Below the pieces are notes generated by a model. It was not told the origin of the DNA and searched no databases. It was given only the letters and a program-made list of their open reading frames with translations. Shown piece after piece: positions 1-6,911 of a DNA stretch of 11,529 bases. The number at the start of each line of letters is the position of its first letter. Within the stretch, counting starts at the first letter, position 1. Source of the stretch: Ferrovibrio sp046294345 (lineage in GTDB: Bacteria; Pseudomonadota; Alphaproteobacteria; Ferrovibrionales; Ferrovibrionaceae); NCBI GenBank assembly GCA_046294345.1, contig JBKBJT010000073.1, forward strand, positions 1 through 11,529, given 5' to 3'. Position numbers and translations under genes: made by a program.

Positions 1-1
1 C

Positions 2-1264
2 CTGTCGCCCCGCGTTCCCTTCCACCATGATTCGCTCAGCCAGTGGCAGAGCGTGTCGATCCTGTCCGGCGCCGCCATCATGCTGTCGCTGGCCATGGGC
101 ATGCGCCAGAGCCTTGGCCTGTTCATGCAGCCGATCACCCGCGACATCGGCATCTCGGCGGCCGATTTCGCCTTCGCGCTGGCGGTGCAGAACATCGTCT
201 GGGGCATCGCGCAGCCTTTTGCCGGCGCGCTGGTCGATAAATTCGGCACGCGGTTCATCGCGCTGTTCGGCGGCCTGCTCTATGCCGCCGCCCTGATCAT
301 CACCGCCTATGCCGACGCCGCCTGGATGATCACACTGAGCTCGGGCGCCATGATCGGCGTGGCGCTGGCCTGCACCACCTCGGGCATCGCCGCCAAGATC
401 GCCGCCAAGGTGGTGCGGCCCGAGCGGCGCAGCCTGGCCTTCGGCCTGGTCTCGGCAGCCGGATCCATCGGCACCTTCTTCTGCGCGCCGCTGGCCCAGG
501 GCGTGATCCAGTCGAGCGGCTGGCAGATGGCGATGTTCGCCTTCGTGGCGCTGGCCGCCGCGATGCTGCCTGCGGCCCTGATGGGCGGCCGCGCCGACAA
601 GGTGCCGGTCGGCGGCCCCGCCGGCGGGCAGGCCGAGACCATGCGCAGCACGCTGGCCGAGGCACGGCGCCATGGCGGCTATATCGTGATGGCCGCCGCC
701 TTTTTCGTCTGCGGCCTGCAGCTGGTGTTCCTCACCACCCACCTGCCGACCTTCCTGGCCGATTGCGGCGCCGACCCGATGCTGGGCGCGCAAGCGCTGG
801 CGGTGATCGGCGCCTTCAACGTGTTCGGCTCGTGGCTGTTCGGCTGGCTGGGCGACCGTTATCACAAGCCGATGCTGCTGGGCCTGATCTACATCGCGCG
901 CTCGGTGGCGATCGCGCTGTATTTCATGCTGCCGGTCAGCAGCGCCTCAACGCTGGTCTTCGCCGCCGTGATGGGCACGCTGTGGCTGGGCGTGATTCCG
1001 CTGGTCAACGGCCTGGTGGCGCAGATCTTCGGCATCCGCTATCTCGCCACGCTGACCGGCATCGCCTTTTTCAGCCACCAGGTGGGCAGCTTCCTGGGCG
1101 CCTGGGCCGGCGGCGTGATCTACGACGCGCTGGGTTCCTACACGCTGGCCTGGCAGCTGGCCGCCGGCATCGGCGCCGCGGCCGGCGTGATGCAGCTGTT
1201 CATGAACACGCGGCCGACCGAACGTGTGCTGGCCGCCCAGCGCGAGGCGGTGGCCGCGGAGTGA
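2..1264 (+). CDS. MFS permease, 5' end outside the window
   Basis: Major facilitator superfamily inner-membrane transporter; the substrate cannot be told from sequence. About 12 hydrophobic helices are visible. The cytoplasmic loop after the second helix carries the MFS motif A (GALVDKFGTR), and a second copy (GWLGDRYHK) follows about the eighth helix in the second half. The sequence style is that of the monocarboxylate / oxalate-formate antiporter-like branch, which is a family-level guess. The first possible start codon in the window is GTG at 53, but it has no good ribosome binding site and lies right at the first helix. The frame stays open to the left edge, so the true start is probably upstream. 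The gene converges on the MATE gene with 21 bases between the stop codons. Confidence 0.88.
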   Translation: MSPRVPFHHDSLSQWQSVSILSGAAIMLSLAMGMRQSLGLFMQPITRDIGISAADFAFALAVQNIVWGIAQPFAGALVDKFGTRFIALFGGLLYAAALIITAYADAAWMITLSSGAMIGVALACTTSGIAAKIAAKVVRPERRSLAFGLVSAAGSIGTFFCAPLAQGVIQSSGWQMAMFAFVALAAAMLPAALMGGRADKVPVGGPAGGQAETMRSTLAEARRHGGYIVMAAAFFVCGLQLVFLTTHLPTFLADCGADPMLGAQALAVIGAFNVFGSWLFGWLGDRYHKPMLLGLIYIARSVAIALYFMLPVSSASTLVFAAVMGTLWLGVIPLVNGLVAQIFGIRYLATLTGIAFFSHQVGSFLGAWAGGVIYDALGSYTLAWQLAAGIGAAAGVMQLFMNTRPTERVLAAQREAVAAE

Positions 1265-1273
1265 TCCGCGGCC
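1252..1273. terminator. Hairpin spanning the MFS stop codon
   Basis: A perfect 9-bp GC-rich stem (ggccgcgga / tccgcggcc) closes on a 4-base loop that contains the TGA stop of the MFS gene. It lies between two convergent genes, so it could stop transcription from both sides. Neither strand shows a T-run, so this is at best a weak or Rho-assisted terminator. Confidence 0.35.
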
Positions 1274-1285
1274 GCGCGCCTGCCG

Positions 1286-2674
1286 CTAGCGGCGGGTGAA
1301 GAGGCGCCACAGTGTCAGCAGCGTGGTGAGCGCGGCTCCCGTGACCAGGCCGATCCACAGTCCGGTCACGCCCAGGTGCTGAACCTCGCAAAGCCAGATG
1401 CCGAGCGGTGCGCCAATCCCCCAGTAGGAGACGAGCTTGAACGTCATCGTCGCGGCGGTATCCTTGCGGCCGCGCAGCAGCCCCAGCGCCGCCAGCCCGG
1501 GATAGACGATCAGTTCCAGCAGCCCGAGCAGGAGCAGAAGACCCACCGCAACCTTGGCCGCGGCAATCCCCGCAGCACTGGAATCGAAGAACCAGACAGC
1601 CAGCGGTTCCGCGCTGACGGCCATCAATGCGAACAGCGCCGCGCCAGCGGTCAGCGATATGAGAAGGCTGCTGGTTACGACCGCCCGGGCCATCGCCGCA
1701 TTTTCCAGCGTCGCCGCCCGCGCCATGCGCACCATGGCGGCCTGAAGCATGGCGGCCGATCCGGCATAGAGGATGCCCGACAGCCGGAGCGTCAGCGTAT
1801 GGGCCGCGACATCGGCTGCACTGAGCGCTGCCGCATAGAGGGTCACCGCCAGGAAGATGCCGGTCTCGGTTAGCATCGTCACGCCGATGGGAAGGCCGAC
1901 GCGCAGCACGGCACCCAGACCATGGTGTTCGACCGGTGCGCCGGCCGGGGCTGCCGCCGGTATCGCCGCGGTGGCGCGCCGCGCCACGAACAGCAGCGCC
2001 GCAAGGGTTGCCGACGCGACCAGCAGAGTGGAGAGGCCCGCGCCGGTTGGGCCGAAGGCAGGGATCGGCCCGGCGCCCATCATCAGCACATAATTGGCGC
2101 CCGCATTCAGCGGCAGCATCGCCATCGTGACATAAAGAAAGACTTTCGGCTTCTCCGCCGCCGTGAGGACAGTGCGATAGAGCGTGACGCCCAGCATGGG
2201 AATGAGCGTCAGCGCCATGCTGCGCGTGTATCCCGTACCCTCATCAAGCAGGCCGCGCCCGAGACCGAGATACTCCAGCCAGGTCGGCGCGAACCAGACC
2301 GCCGGGACCGACAGGAACGCCAGCAGGGCGACCATGATCCAGCCCAAGCGCTCGAGTCTTGCGCGGGAAACAGCATCGGCCCGCGTGACCGCCGCCGTAT
2401 AGAAAGGCGCCAGACCGCCGAGCGTCCCGGCACAGAAATAGAAGATGATGGAATAGAGATCGCTGCCGACCGCCACCGCCGCCAACGCCTCGGCGCCGAA
2501 CAGCCACGACACCATCAGCGTGTCGGTCACGCTCATGCCCATGTTGACCAGGGCGATCAGCGCAATCGGCAGAGCCAGCCGCAGCAGCGCCCGGCCTTCT
2601 TCAAGGCGCAGCACCCATCCCGATGCTGGCGCGGGGATGGCGGTGGATGCGAACCCGGCATCTGCGGTCGACAT
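1286..2674 (-). CDS. MATE family multidrug/metabolite exporter
   Basis: Multi-antimicrobial extrusion (MATE) transporter of 462 residues, the normal length for NorM-type members, which export cationic compounds using a Na+ or H+ gradient. About 12 hydrophobic helices fall in two related halves. Typical family stretches are the first-helix region around LALPIALIALVNMGMSVTDTL and the following VGSDLYSIIFYFCAGTL. The substrate is unknown. The ATG at 2674 is preferred over the GTG at 2683 because an AGGAG sits 8 bases upstream of it and overlaps the GTG. The gene lies downstream of the methyltransferase-DUF1127 pair on the same strand, behind a strong hairpin. Only about 30 bases separate that hairpin from the start codon, so the promoter is either inside the DUF1127 gene or transcription comes through the hairpin. 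The stop codon TAG sits inside the palindrome gccgctagcggc. Confidence 0.92.
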   Translation of the reverse strand: MSTADAGFASTAIPAPASGWVLRLEEGRALLRLALPIALIALVNMGMSVTDTLMVSWLFGAEALAAVAVGSDLYSIIFYFCAGTLGGLAPFYTAAVTRADAVSRARLERLGWIMVALLAFLSVPAVWFAPTWLEYLGLGRGLLDEGTGYTRSMALTLIPMLGVTLYRTVLTAAEKPKVFLYVTMAMLPLNAGANYVLMMGAGPIPAFGPTGAGLSTLLVASATLAALLFVARRATAAIPAAAPAGAPVEHHGLGAVLRVGLPIGVTMLTETGIFLAVTLYAAALSAADVAAHTLTLRLSGILYAGSAAMLQAAMVRMARAATLENAAMARAVVTSSLLISLTAGAALFALMAVSAEPLAVWFFDSSAAGIAAAKVAVGLLLLLGLLELIVYPGLAALGLLRGRKDTAATMTFKLVSYWGIGAPLGIWLCEVQHLGVTGLWIGLVTGAALTTLLTLWRLFTRR

Positions 2675-2682
2675 GAAAATCA

Positions 2683-2687
2683 CTCCT
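2683..2687 (-). promoter_or_regulatory. Ribosome binding site deciding the MATE start
   Basis: AGGAG on the minus strand, 8 bases before the ATG at 2674. It overlaps the upstream in-frame GTG, so the shorter protein is the likely product. Confidence 0.7.
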
Positions 2688-2706
2688 GCATGTTGAATTG
2701 AGGATT

Positions 2707-2736
2707 CGGCGGCCGCGGCGTGACACGCGGCCGCCG
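2707..2736 (-). terminator. Strong GC hairpin after the DUF1127 gene
   Basis: An 11-bp perfect stem (cggcggccgcg / cgcggccgccg) with an 8-base loop, 20 bases beyond the DUF1127 stop on the minus strand. No T-run follows, so it is not a textbook intrinsic terminator. It could attenuate read-through into the MATE gene or protect the 3' end of the upstream message. Confidence 0.45.
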
Positions 2737-2755
2737 GTCATCGGCGATCCCTGTT

Positions 2756-2989
2756 TCAGAGATCCCTGAGACGTCGTTCTGCGATCCAGAAGGGACGCGT
2801 GGCTTCGTAATGCGCGGCGACAGGATCGATCCCCGCATCGCGCAGGGTGCGGGGATCGATCCGCGCCAGCACGCGGCGCGCCCGGATGCGCCGGTGCCGC
2901 ACGCGCAAGGCCTGGGCCACGCGGGCCAGCCAGCCGGTCTGGCGGTCTTCGGCACGCCGGCCGAAAGCCGCCCAAACGATGGCCTGCAT
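2756..2989 (-). CDS. Small DUF1127 (YjiS-like) protein
   Basis: A 77-residue, very arginine-rich protein. Residues 38-55 (ARRVLARIDPRTLRDAGI) match the DUF1127 core pattern of a helix followed by L-x-x-ID-x-R-x-L-x-D-x-GI. The later RPFW (residues 65-68) matches the PFW often seen at the end of this family. DUF1127 proteins are common in alphaproteobacteria, and some, such as CcaF1 of Rhodobacter sphaeroides, act on RNA; whether this one does is not shown. The ATG at 2989 lies 2 bases after the methyltransferase stop and has no convincing ribosome binding site of its own, which suggests translational coupling. The reading frame stays open further upstream inside the methyltransferase gene, but that part looks like a shadow. 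Confidence 0.72.
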   Translation of the reverse strand: MQAIVWAAFGRRAEDRQTGWLARVAQALRVRHRRIRARRVLARIDPRTLRDAGIDPVAAHYEATRPFWIAERRLRDL

Positions 2990-2991
2990 GA

Positions 2992-4059
2992 TCAGCGCCG
3001 CAGTTCCAGGATCAGGTTGAAGGGCGTTGCCGTGGCACGACGGAACCGCGTGAAGCCATTGGCCCGGGCGAGCTCCGACAGCCGGCCTTCGCCGGCCTGC
3101 GCGCCCAGCACATGGCTGCCATTCTCCGAAATCGCGTGGGCGCAGCACAGGGCGGTGGAACCCGCGTAGTACATGCGACCGATCGGGTTGAGGTTGTCTT
3201 CCACCTTGTCGTTGGCAAAGGGCTCGACCAGCATCACCGTGCCGTCCGGCGCCAGGCTCTTGGCGGCGTGGCGCAGCGCCACGTCCGGATGCCCCATGTC
3301 GTGCAGCGCGTCGAAGAAGCAGATCAGGTCGTAACCGGACGCGGCGTAATCGCCGGCCTTGGCCACGCTGAAAGTGACGCGGTCGGCCACGCCGGCCTGC
3401 TTCGCATTCTCGCGCGCCGCCTCGATCGACCCTTCATGGACATCGAAGCCCCAGAACCGCGACTTCGGAAAAGCCTGCGCCATGATGATGGTGGAATGAC
3501 CGTGGCCGCAGCCCACATCGGCCACCTTCGCGCCGGCCTCGAGCTTGGGCACCACGCCCTCCAGCGCGGGCAACCATTCCGGCACCAGATGGGCCTGGTA
3601 GCCGTTGCGGAAGAAGGCGGCCACGCCGCAATACAGGCGGTGATGGTGATCGCCCCAGGCCACGCCCTTGCCGGTCTTGATGGCCGCGATGGTCTTGGCC
3701 TCATCGAACCACAGCGAGGCCGCCACTTCCCAGGCATTGGGAATGAAGACCGGGCTGCTTTCCTCGGCCAGCATCATCGCCTGCTCGGGCGACAGCTCGT
3801 ATTTCTGCTCGGCCGCGTGATAAACCACGTAGCCGCCGGCGGCATTGCAGTTCAGCCACTCGCGCACATAGCGCTCGGCGCAGCCGGCGCGCTTGGCCAC
3901 CTCCTCCGACGTGAGCGGGCCGGCGCCGGCCATGGCCTTGTAGAGGCCGAGCTTGTGGCCGATGCTGATCATCACGCCGCCGTTACTGGCCGACATATCG
4001 GCCACGGCCATGCCGACCAGCGCATGCAGCTTGTCCTGATTGATGTTGATCGCGTTCAT
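2992..4059 (-). CDS. Class I SAM-dependent methyltransferase (Rv2258c-like)
   Basis: A 355-residue cytoplasmic methyltransferase with two parts. Residues 1-100 form a winged-helix / dimerisation-like region (GLYKAM, LTSEEVAKRAG, ERYVREWL), as in Rv2258c-type and small-molecule O-methyltransferases. Residues 175-285 are the Rossmann fold: motif I VADVGCGHGHS at 179-189, acidic ribose-binding FD at 205-206, FFDALHDM at 248-255, and LAPDGTVMLVEP at 269-280. The methyl acceptor is unknown. The ATG at 4059 is preferred over a GTG three codons earlier because AGGTGA ends 5 bases before it. The gene is divergent from a GlxA-type regulator with about 140 bases between starts, and it is tightly linked to the downstream DUF1127 gene. 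Regulation by the divergent regulator is inference. Confidence 0.9.
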   Translation of the reverse strand: MNAININQDKLHALVGMAVADMSASNGGVMISIGHKLGLYKAMAGAGPLTSEEVAKRAGCAERYVREWLNCNAAGGYVVYHAAEQKYELSPEQAMMLAEESSPVFIPNAWEVAASLWFDEAKTIAAIKTGKGVAWGDHHHRLYCGVAAFFRNGYQAHLVPEWLPALEGVVPKLEAGAKVADVGCGHGHSTIIMAQAFPKSRFWGFDVHEGSIEAARENAKQAGVADRVTFSVAKAGDYAASGYDLICFFDALHDMGHPDVALRHAAKSLAPDGTVMLVEPFANDKVEDNLNPIGRMYYAGSTALCCAHAISENGSHVLGAQAGEGRLSELARANGFTRFRRATATPFNLILELRR

Positions 4060-4202
4060 TACCGTCACCTGATGCGTAAATTACTTCGGGGGAGTGGGGT
4101 TTAGCGGCCCGCTTGCGGGTCGGCGGCACATTGACGGTTGCCGGTCGCGCTGTTGAGAGCGTAACTTGTCAATACCGGTTCAAACGTGCCATCGGTGCCG
4201 GA
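4060..4202. promoter_or_regulatory. Divergent control region of methyltransferase and GlxA-type regulator
   Basis: About 140 bases that must hold the promoters of both divergent genes. Two loosely similar direct elements are seen, TTGACGGTTGCCGGT (4131-4145) and TTGTCAATACCGGT (4166-4179). They share TTG-x-C and CCGGT and start 35 bases apart, the arrangement expected for an AraC-family regulator. No clear -35/-10 pair could be assigned on either strand. Confidence 0.4.
4065..4070 (-). promoter_or_regulatory. Ribosome binding site deciding the methyltransferase start
   Basis: AGGTGA on the minus strand, 5 bases before the ATG at 4059. It overlaps the alternative GTG start at 4068, which is therefore unlikely to be used. 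Confidence 0.6.
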
Positions 4203-5237
4203 ATGTCGTCTCCGCCAAGCCTGCATGTCAGCCTGATCGCCATGCCCGAAGCCTCGGTCTCGGTGCTGTACGGGCTTTACGACCTGCTGAATGCCTTCCG
4301 CACCATGCAGGGCATCCTCGATTCGGCGACGAACTACCCGCCATTCGAGGTCGAGATCGTGGGCGAACAGGCCGGCGAACAGCGTCTGGCCGGCGACACC
4401 CTGACCCATGTGCATCGTTCCATTGCGGAGGTGCCGGCAACCGACATCATCATCGTGCCCGCCCTGGTCCTGGAGAAATGGCAGACCGGCCGTTATCCCG
4501 CGCTGGTGGCCTGGCTGAAGCAGCGATACGACGACGGCGCAATCCTGTGTTCCGCCTGTTCCGGCATCTTCCTGCTGGCCGAGACCGGATTGTTCGACGG
4601 CCGCCCGAGCACGATCCACTGGGTCTACAGCCGGCATTTCCAGAAGATATTTCCCAATATTCCACTCAGCCCGGAAAAGACCCTGGTGGTGGCCGGCGAC
4701 CGCGAACAGTTCATCTCCTGCGGCGCCTCGATGTCGTGGCACGATCTGGGCCTTTATCTGATCGCGCGCCACGTCAATCCGTCCGCCGCCCAGGCGGTGG
4801 CGCGCTTCTTTGCCCTGCAATGGCATCGCGACGGCCTGGCACCCTTCATCGCCTTCGAAGGCCGGCGCGACCATGGCGACGCGGCGGTCCTGACGGCGCA
4901 GACCTGGCTGGCGACGCATTATTCCGTGGCCGATCCCGTCGAGCAGATGGTGCGGCAGTCGGGACTGGCCACGCGCACCTTCAAGCGCCGCTTCACCAAT
5001 GCCACCGGCCATGCCCCGCTGGACTACGTGCAGCGCCTGCGCATCGAGGAGGCCAAGCGCCGGCTGGAGCGCACCGGCGATTCGGTGGACGAGATCGGCT
5101 GGCAGGTCGGCTATGAGGAGCCGGCCTTTTTCCGCCGCCTGTTCAAGCGCGTCACCGGCCTGTCGCCCAGCAGCTATCGCCGGCAGTTCCAGGTGCCCGA
5201 CTATTCCGCGCGGGATACCGAATCGAAGCGGGATTAG
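4203..5237 (+). CDS. GlxA-type transcriptional regulator (DJ-1/PfpI plus AraC HTH)
   Basis: A 344-residue DNA-binding regulator. Residues 6-185 form a class I glutamine amidotransferase / DJ-1-PfpI-like sensor domain, with Cys116 and Cys119 in LCSACSGIF at the place of the nucleophile elbow. In GlxA proteins this domain binds ligand or senses rather than catalyses. The C-terminal 100 residues are an AraC-type double helix-turn-helix: the first around 242-263 (VEQMVRQSGLATRTFKRRF) and the second around 290-312 (SVDEIGWQVGYEEPAFFRRL). The ATG at 4203 is chosen because the protein then begins just before the first strand of the sensor domain, as in relatives; a TTG 90 bases upstream would add an unrelated arginine-rich tail. 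The gene is divergent from the methyltransferase and 119 bases upstream of the MetE-like gene, so it may control either. The ligand is unknown. Confidence 0.92.
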   Translation: MSSPPSLHVSLIAMPEASVSVLYGLYDLLNAFRTMQGILDSATNYPPFEVEIVGEQAGEQRLAGDTLTHVHRSIAEVPATDIIIVPALVLEKWQTGRYPALVAWLKQRYDDGAILCSACSGIFLLAETGLFDGRPSTIHWVYSRHFQKIFPNIPLSPEKTLVVAGDREQFISCGASMSWHDLGLYLIARHVNPSAAQAVARFFALQWHRDGLAPFIAFEGRRDHGDAAVLTAQTWLATHYSVADPVEQMVRQSGLATRTFKRRFTNATGHAPLDYVQRLRIEEAKRRLERTGDSVDEIGWQVGYEEPAFFRRLFKRVTGLSPSSYRRQFQVPDYSARDTESKRD

Positions 5238-5289
5238 ACGGGATCAGAATCGGCGTGGTCCGGATTGGTCCATACCGGCATTGACGCCA

Positions 5290-5330
5290 CGGCGGTTTGC
5301 ATCCGCCGCGGCGCGGACTAGATTGCGCCG
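5290..5330 (+). promoter_or_regulatory. Tandem small hairpins / possible promoter before the MetE-like gene
   Basis: Two adjoining inverted repeats: cggcgg / ccgccg around a 7-base loop (5290-5308) and cggcgc / gcgccg around a 10-base loop (5309-5330). The second loop holds TAGATT at 5319-5324, which with TTGCAT at 5297-5302 and a 16-base spacer makes a possible sigma-70 promoter. If so, the hairpins overlap the promoter and may be operator-like; if transcription starts further upstream they would form a leader structure. No known riboswitch consensus was recognised. Confidence 0.33.
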
Positions 5331-5356
5331 AAACATAGTTCCGGGAGGAAAATAAA

Positions 5357-6391
5357 ATGGCCGCACCGATTCTGTTCCCCGCCACCCTGGCCGGCAGCCT
5401 GCCGAAACCCTTCTGGCTGGCCGAGACCAACAAGCTGTGGCCGCAATGGCAGCAGAGCGGCGAGGCGCTGGAAACCGCCAAGCGCGATGCCACTTTGCTG
5501 TGGATCAAGCGGCAGGAGGATGCGGGCCTGAGCGTGATCGGCGACGGCGAGATGTCGCGCCAGCATTTTGTGCATGGCTTCGTGGAGAATGTGGAGGGCA
5601 TCGACCGCGCCCACAAGGTGGAGATCGGCATCCGCGCCGACCGCTACAAGGCGATGGTGCCGCAGGTGGTGGGCGAGCTGAAGCTGAAGGGCCGCGCTCA
5701 TCCCTGGGAAGGCAAATTCCTGCGCGACCATACCAAGCTGCCCATCAAGTTCACCCTGCCCGGCCCGATGACCATCATGGACACGGTGGCCGACCGCCAT
5801 TACGGCGACCGGGTGAAATGCGCCATGGCCTTCGCCGCCCTGCTGAACCAGGAAGCCAAAGCCTTGGAAGCCGAAGGCGTCGACATCATCCAGTTCGACG
5901 AACCGGCCTTCAACGCCTACACGAAGGAGGCCGCCGGCTGGGGCATCGACGCCCTGCACCGTGCCATTGACGGCCTGAAGACCAAGACCGCCGTGCATAT
6001 CTGCTATGGCTATGGGATCAAGGCCAATATCGACTGGAAGCAGGGCCTGGGTTCCGAATGGCGCCAGTATGAGGATTTTTTCCCGGCGCTGGCGAAAAGC
6101 CGCATCCACCAGGTCTCGCTGGAATGCTTCAATTCCCGCGTGCCGCCGCACCTGATGAAACTCCTTGAGGGCAAGGAGGTGATGGTGGGCGTGATCGACG
6201 TGGCTTCTGACACCATCGAAACGCTGCAGCAGATCGCCGAGACGATCAAGACGGCGATGCAGTATGTGCCCAAGGAGCGCATCATCCCCTGCACCAATTG
6301 CGGCCTGGCGCCGCTGTCGCGCGAGGTGGCGATCGCGAAGGTGGCGGCGCTCGGCGAGGGCACGAAGCTGGCGCGGCAGATGTTCGGGTGA
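5357..6391 (+). CDS. Stand-alone MetE catalytic-domain protein (MesD-like methionine synthase candidate)
   Basis: A 344-residue protein of the UROD/MetE fold that matches only the C-terminal catalytic half of cobalamin-independent methionine synthase. The zinc ligands of that half are all present: His214 and Cys216 in VHICYGYG, Glu256 in VSLECFNS, and Cys315 in CTNCGL. Other family stretches are AGSLPKP (12-18), GDGEMSR (62-68), LPGPMTIMDT (134-143) and IIQFDEPAFN (177-186). The expected chemistry is methyl transfer to a thiol such as homocysteine. Lacking the MetE N-terminal half, it probably does not use methyltetrahydrofolate in the MetE way. The wording of the motifs resembles MesD, a folate-independent synthase that works with MesX, but MesX is not next to it here; other thiol alkyltransferases of this fold remain possible. 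GGGAGG lies 8 bases before the ATG. It ends 9 bases from the convergent PAS_5 gene. Confidence 0.85.
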   Translation: MAAPILFPATLAGSLPKPFWLAETNKLWPQWQQSGEALETAKRDATLLWIKRQEDAGLSVIGDGEMSRQHFVHGFVENVEGIDRAHKVEIGIRADRYKAMVPQVVGELKLKGRAHPWEGKFLRDHTKLPIKFTLPGPMTIMDTVADRHYGDRVKCAMAFAALLNQEAKALEAEGVDIIQFDEPAFNAYTKEAAGWGIDALHRAIDGLKTKTAVHICYGYGIKANIDWKQGLGSEWRQYEDFFPALAKSRIHQVSLECFNSRVPPHLMKLLEGKEVMVGVIDVASDTIETLQQIAETIKTAMQYVPKERIIPCTNCGLAPLSREVAIAKVAALGEGTKLARQMFG

Positions 6392-6400
6392 GGCCGGCGC

Positions 6401-6886
6401 TTACGTCACGTAGATTCCGCCCAGGAACATGTTGATCGACTGGCCGTCGTCGGAAAGCGGCAGGATCAGGCGTTCGTAATGCCAGTAGGTGTCGTCGCGC
6501 GCCAGCAGCCTGACATGGTCGCAGCGCGGCCGGCGGTCGGCCAGGGCGGCGCGATACTGATCCTCCACCATGGCGGCGACCTCGGTCGTCTTGATGTCGC
6601 GCGGTGATTTGCCGGTCAGGCTCTGGCCGTGGATTTCATCGACCTTGCTGCCCGACAGGCGGTAGCGGAAATGCGGTGCCTCGGCCAGAACCTCGATGAT
6701 GAAGATGTTGGGCAGCAGATCGCGCAGGTCCAGCGGGTCGATGTCGGCGCGGGCGGGAAACGGCCGCGCCGCACGCTTGGCGTCCCAGTAATCGTGCAGG
6801 CGCAGAAGATTCGCCTTGCAGGGCTGCTTGCCGGCGGCGATGCAGCGACGGCAAAGCGTGGCGGTGCTGGTGTCGAATGGCGACAT
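6401..6886 (-). CDS. PAS_5 family sensor-like protein with N-terminal cysteines
   Basis: A 161-residue soluble protein. Residues 28-157 look like the PAS_5 family (alphaproteobacterial PAS-like domain): LHDYWDAKRAARPFPARADI, then DLRDLLPNIFIIEVL, FRYRLSGSKVDEIHG and LTGKSPRDI. Before it is a short segment with Cys12, Cys15 and Cys23 (LCRRCIAAGKQPC), a spacing that could bind metal or react to redox change; this is inference. There is no output domain, so it would have to act by contact with a partner. It is the last gene of the PAS-MCP operon, 17 bases after the MCP stop, and the second PAS-MCP pair has no such gene. Its ribosome binding site is weak, so coupling to the MCP is plausible. The MetE-like gene converges on it. 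Confidence 0.75.
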   Translation of the reverse strand: MSPFDTSTATLCRRCIAAGKQPCKANLLRLHDYWDAKRAARPFPARADIDPLDLRDLLPNIFIIEVLAEAPHFRYRLSGSKVDEIHGQSLTGKSPRDIKTTEVAAMVEDQYRAALADRRPRCDHVRLLARDDTYWHYERLILPLSDDGQSINMFLGGIYVT

Positions 6887-6897
6887 GACGATGCGGA

Positions 6898-6911
6898 CCG
6901 GCCTTAGCCGG
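6898..6911. other. Small hairpin around the MCP copy 1 stop codon
   Basis: A 5-bp stem (ccggc / gccgg) whose 4-base loop contains the TAA stop of the chemoreceptor. It is too small and lacks a T-run, so termination here is doubtful; the PAS_5 gene follows at once. Confidence 0.25.

Noticed and set aside
1922..2701. Plus-strand reading frame (259 codons) opposite the MATE gene
   Set aside because: Arg/Gln/His-rich translation typical of an antisense shadow; the opposite strand encodes a clear membrane transporter.
3112..4104. Long plus-strand reading frame (330 codons) opposite the methyltransferase
   Set aside because: It is the antisense shadow of a gene with clear SAM-binding motifs; its translation is histidine/glycine-rich with no family resemblance.
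5238..5356. SAM-type riboswitch upstream of the MetE-like gene
   Set aside because: The hairpins present do not show the conserved core of SAM-II or SAH riboswitches as far as can be judged by eye; kept only as an unassigned structure.
5318..6151. Minus-strand reading frame (277 codons) opposite the MetE-like gene
   Set aside because: Antisense shadow of a gene with complete zinc-ligand motifs and a good ribosome binding site.
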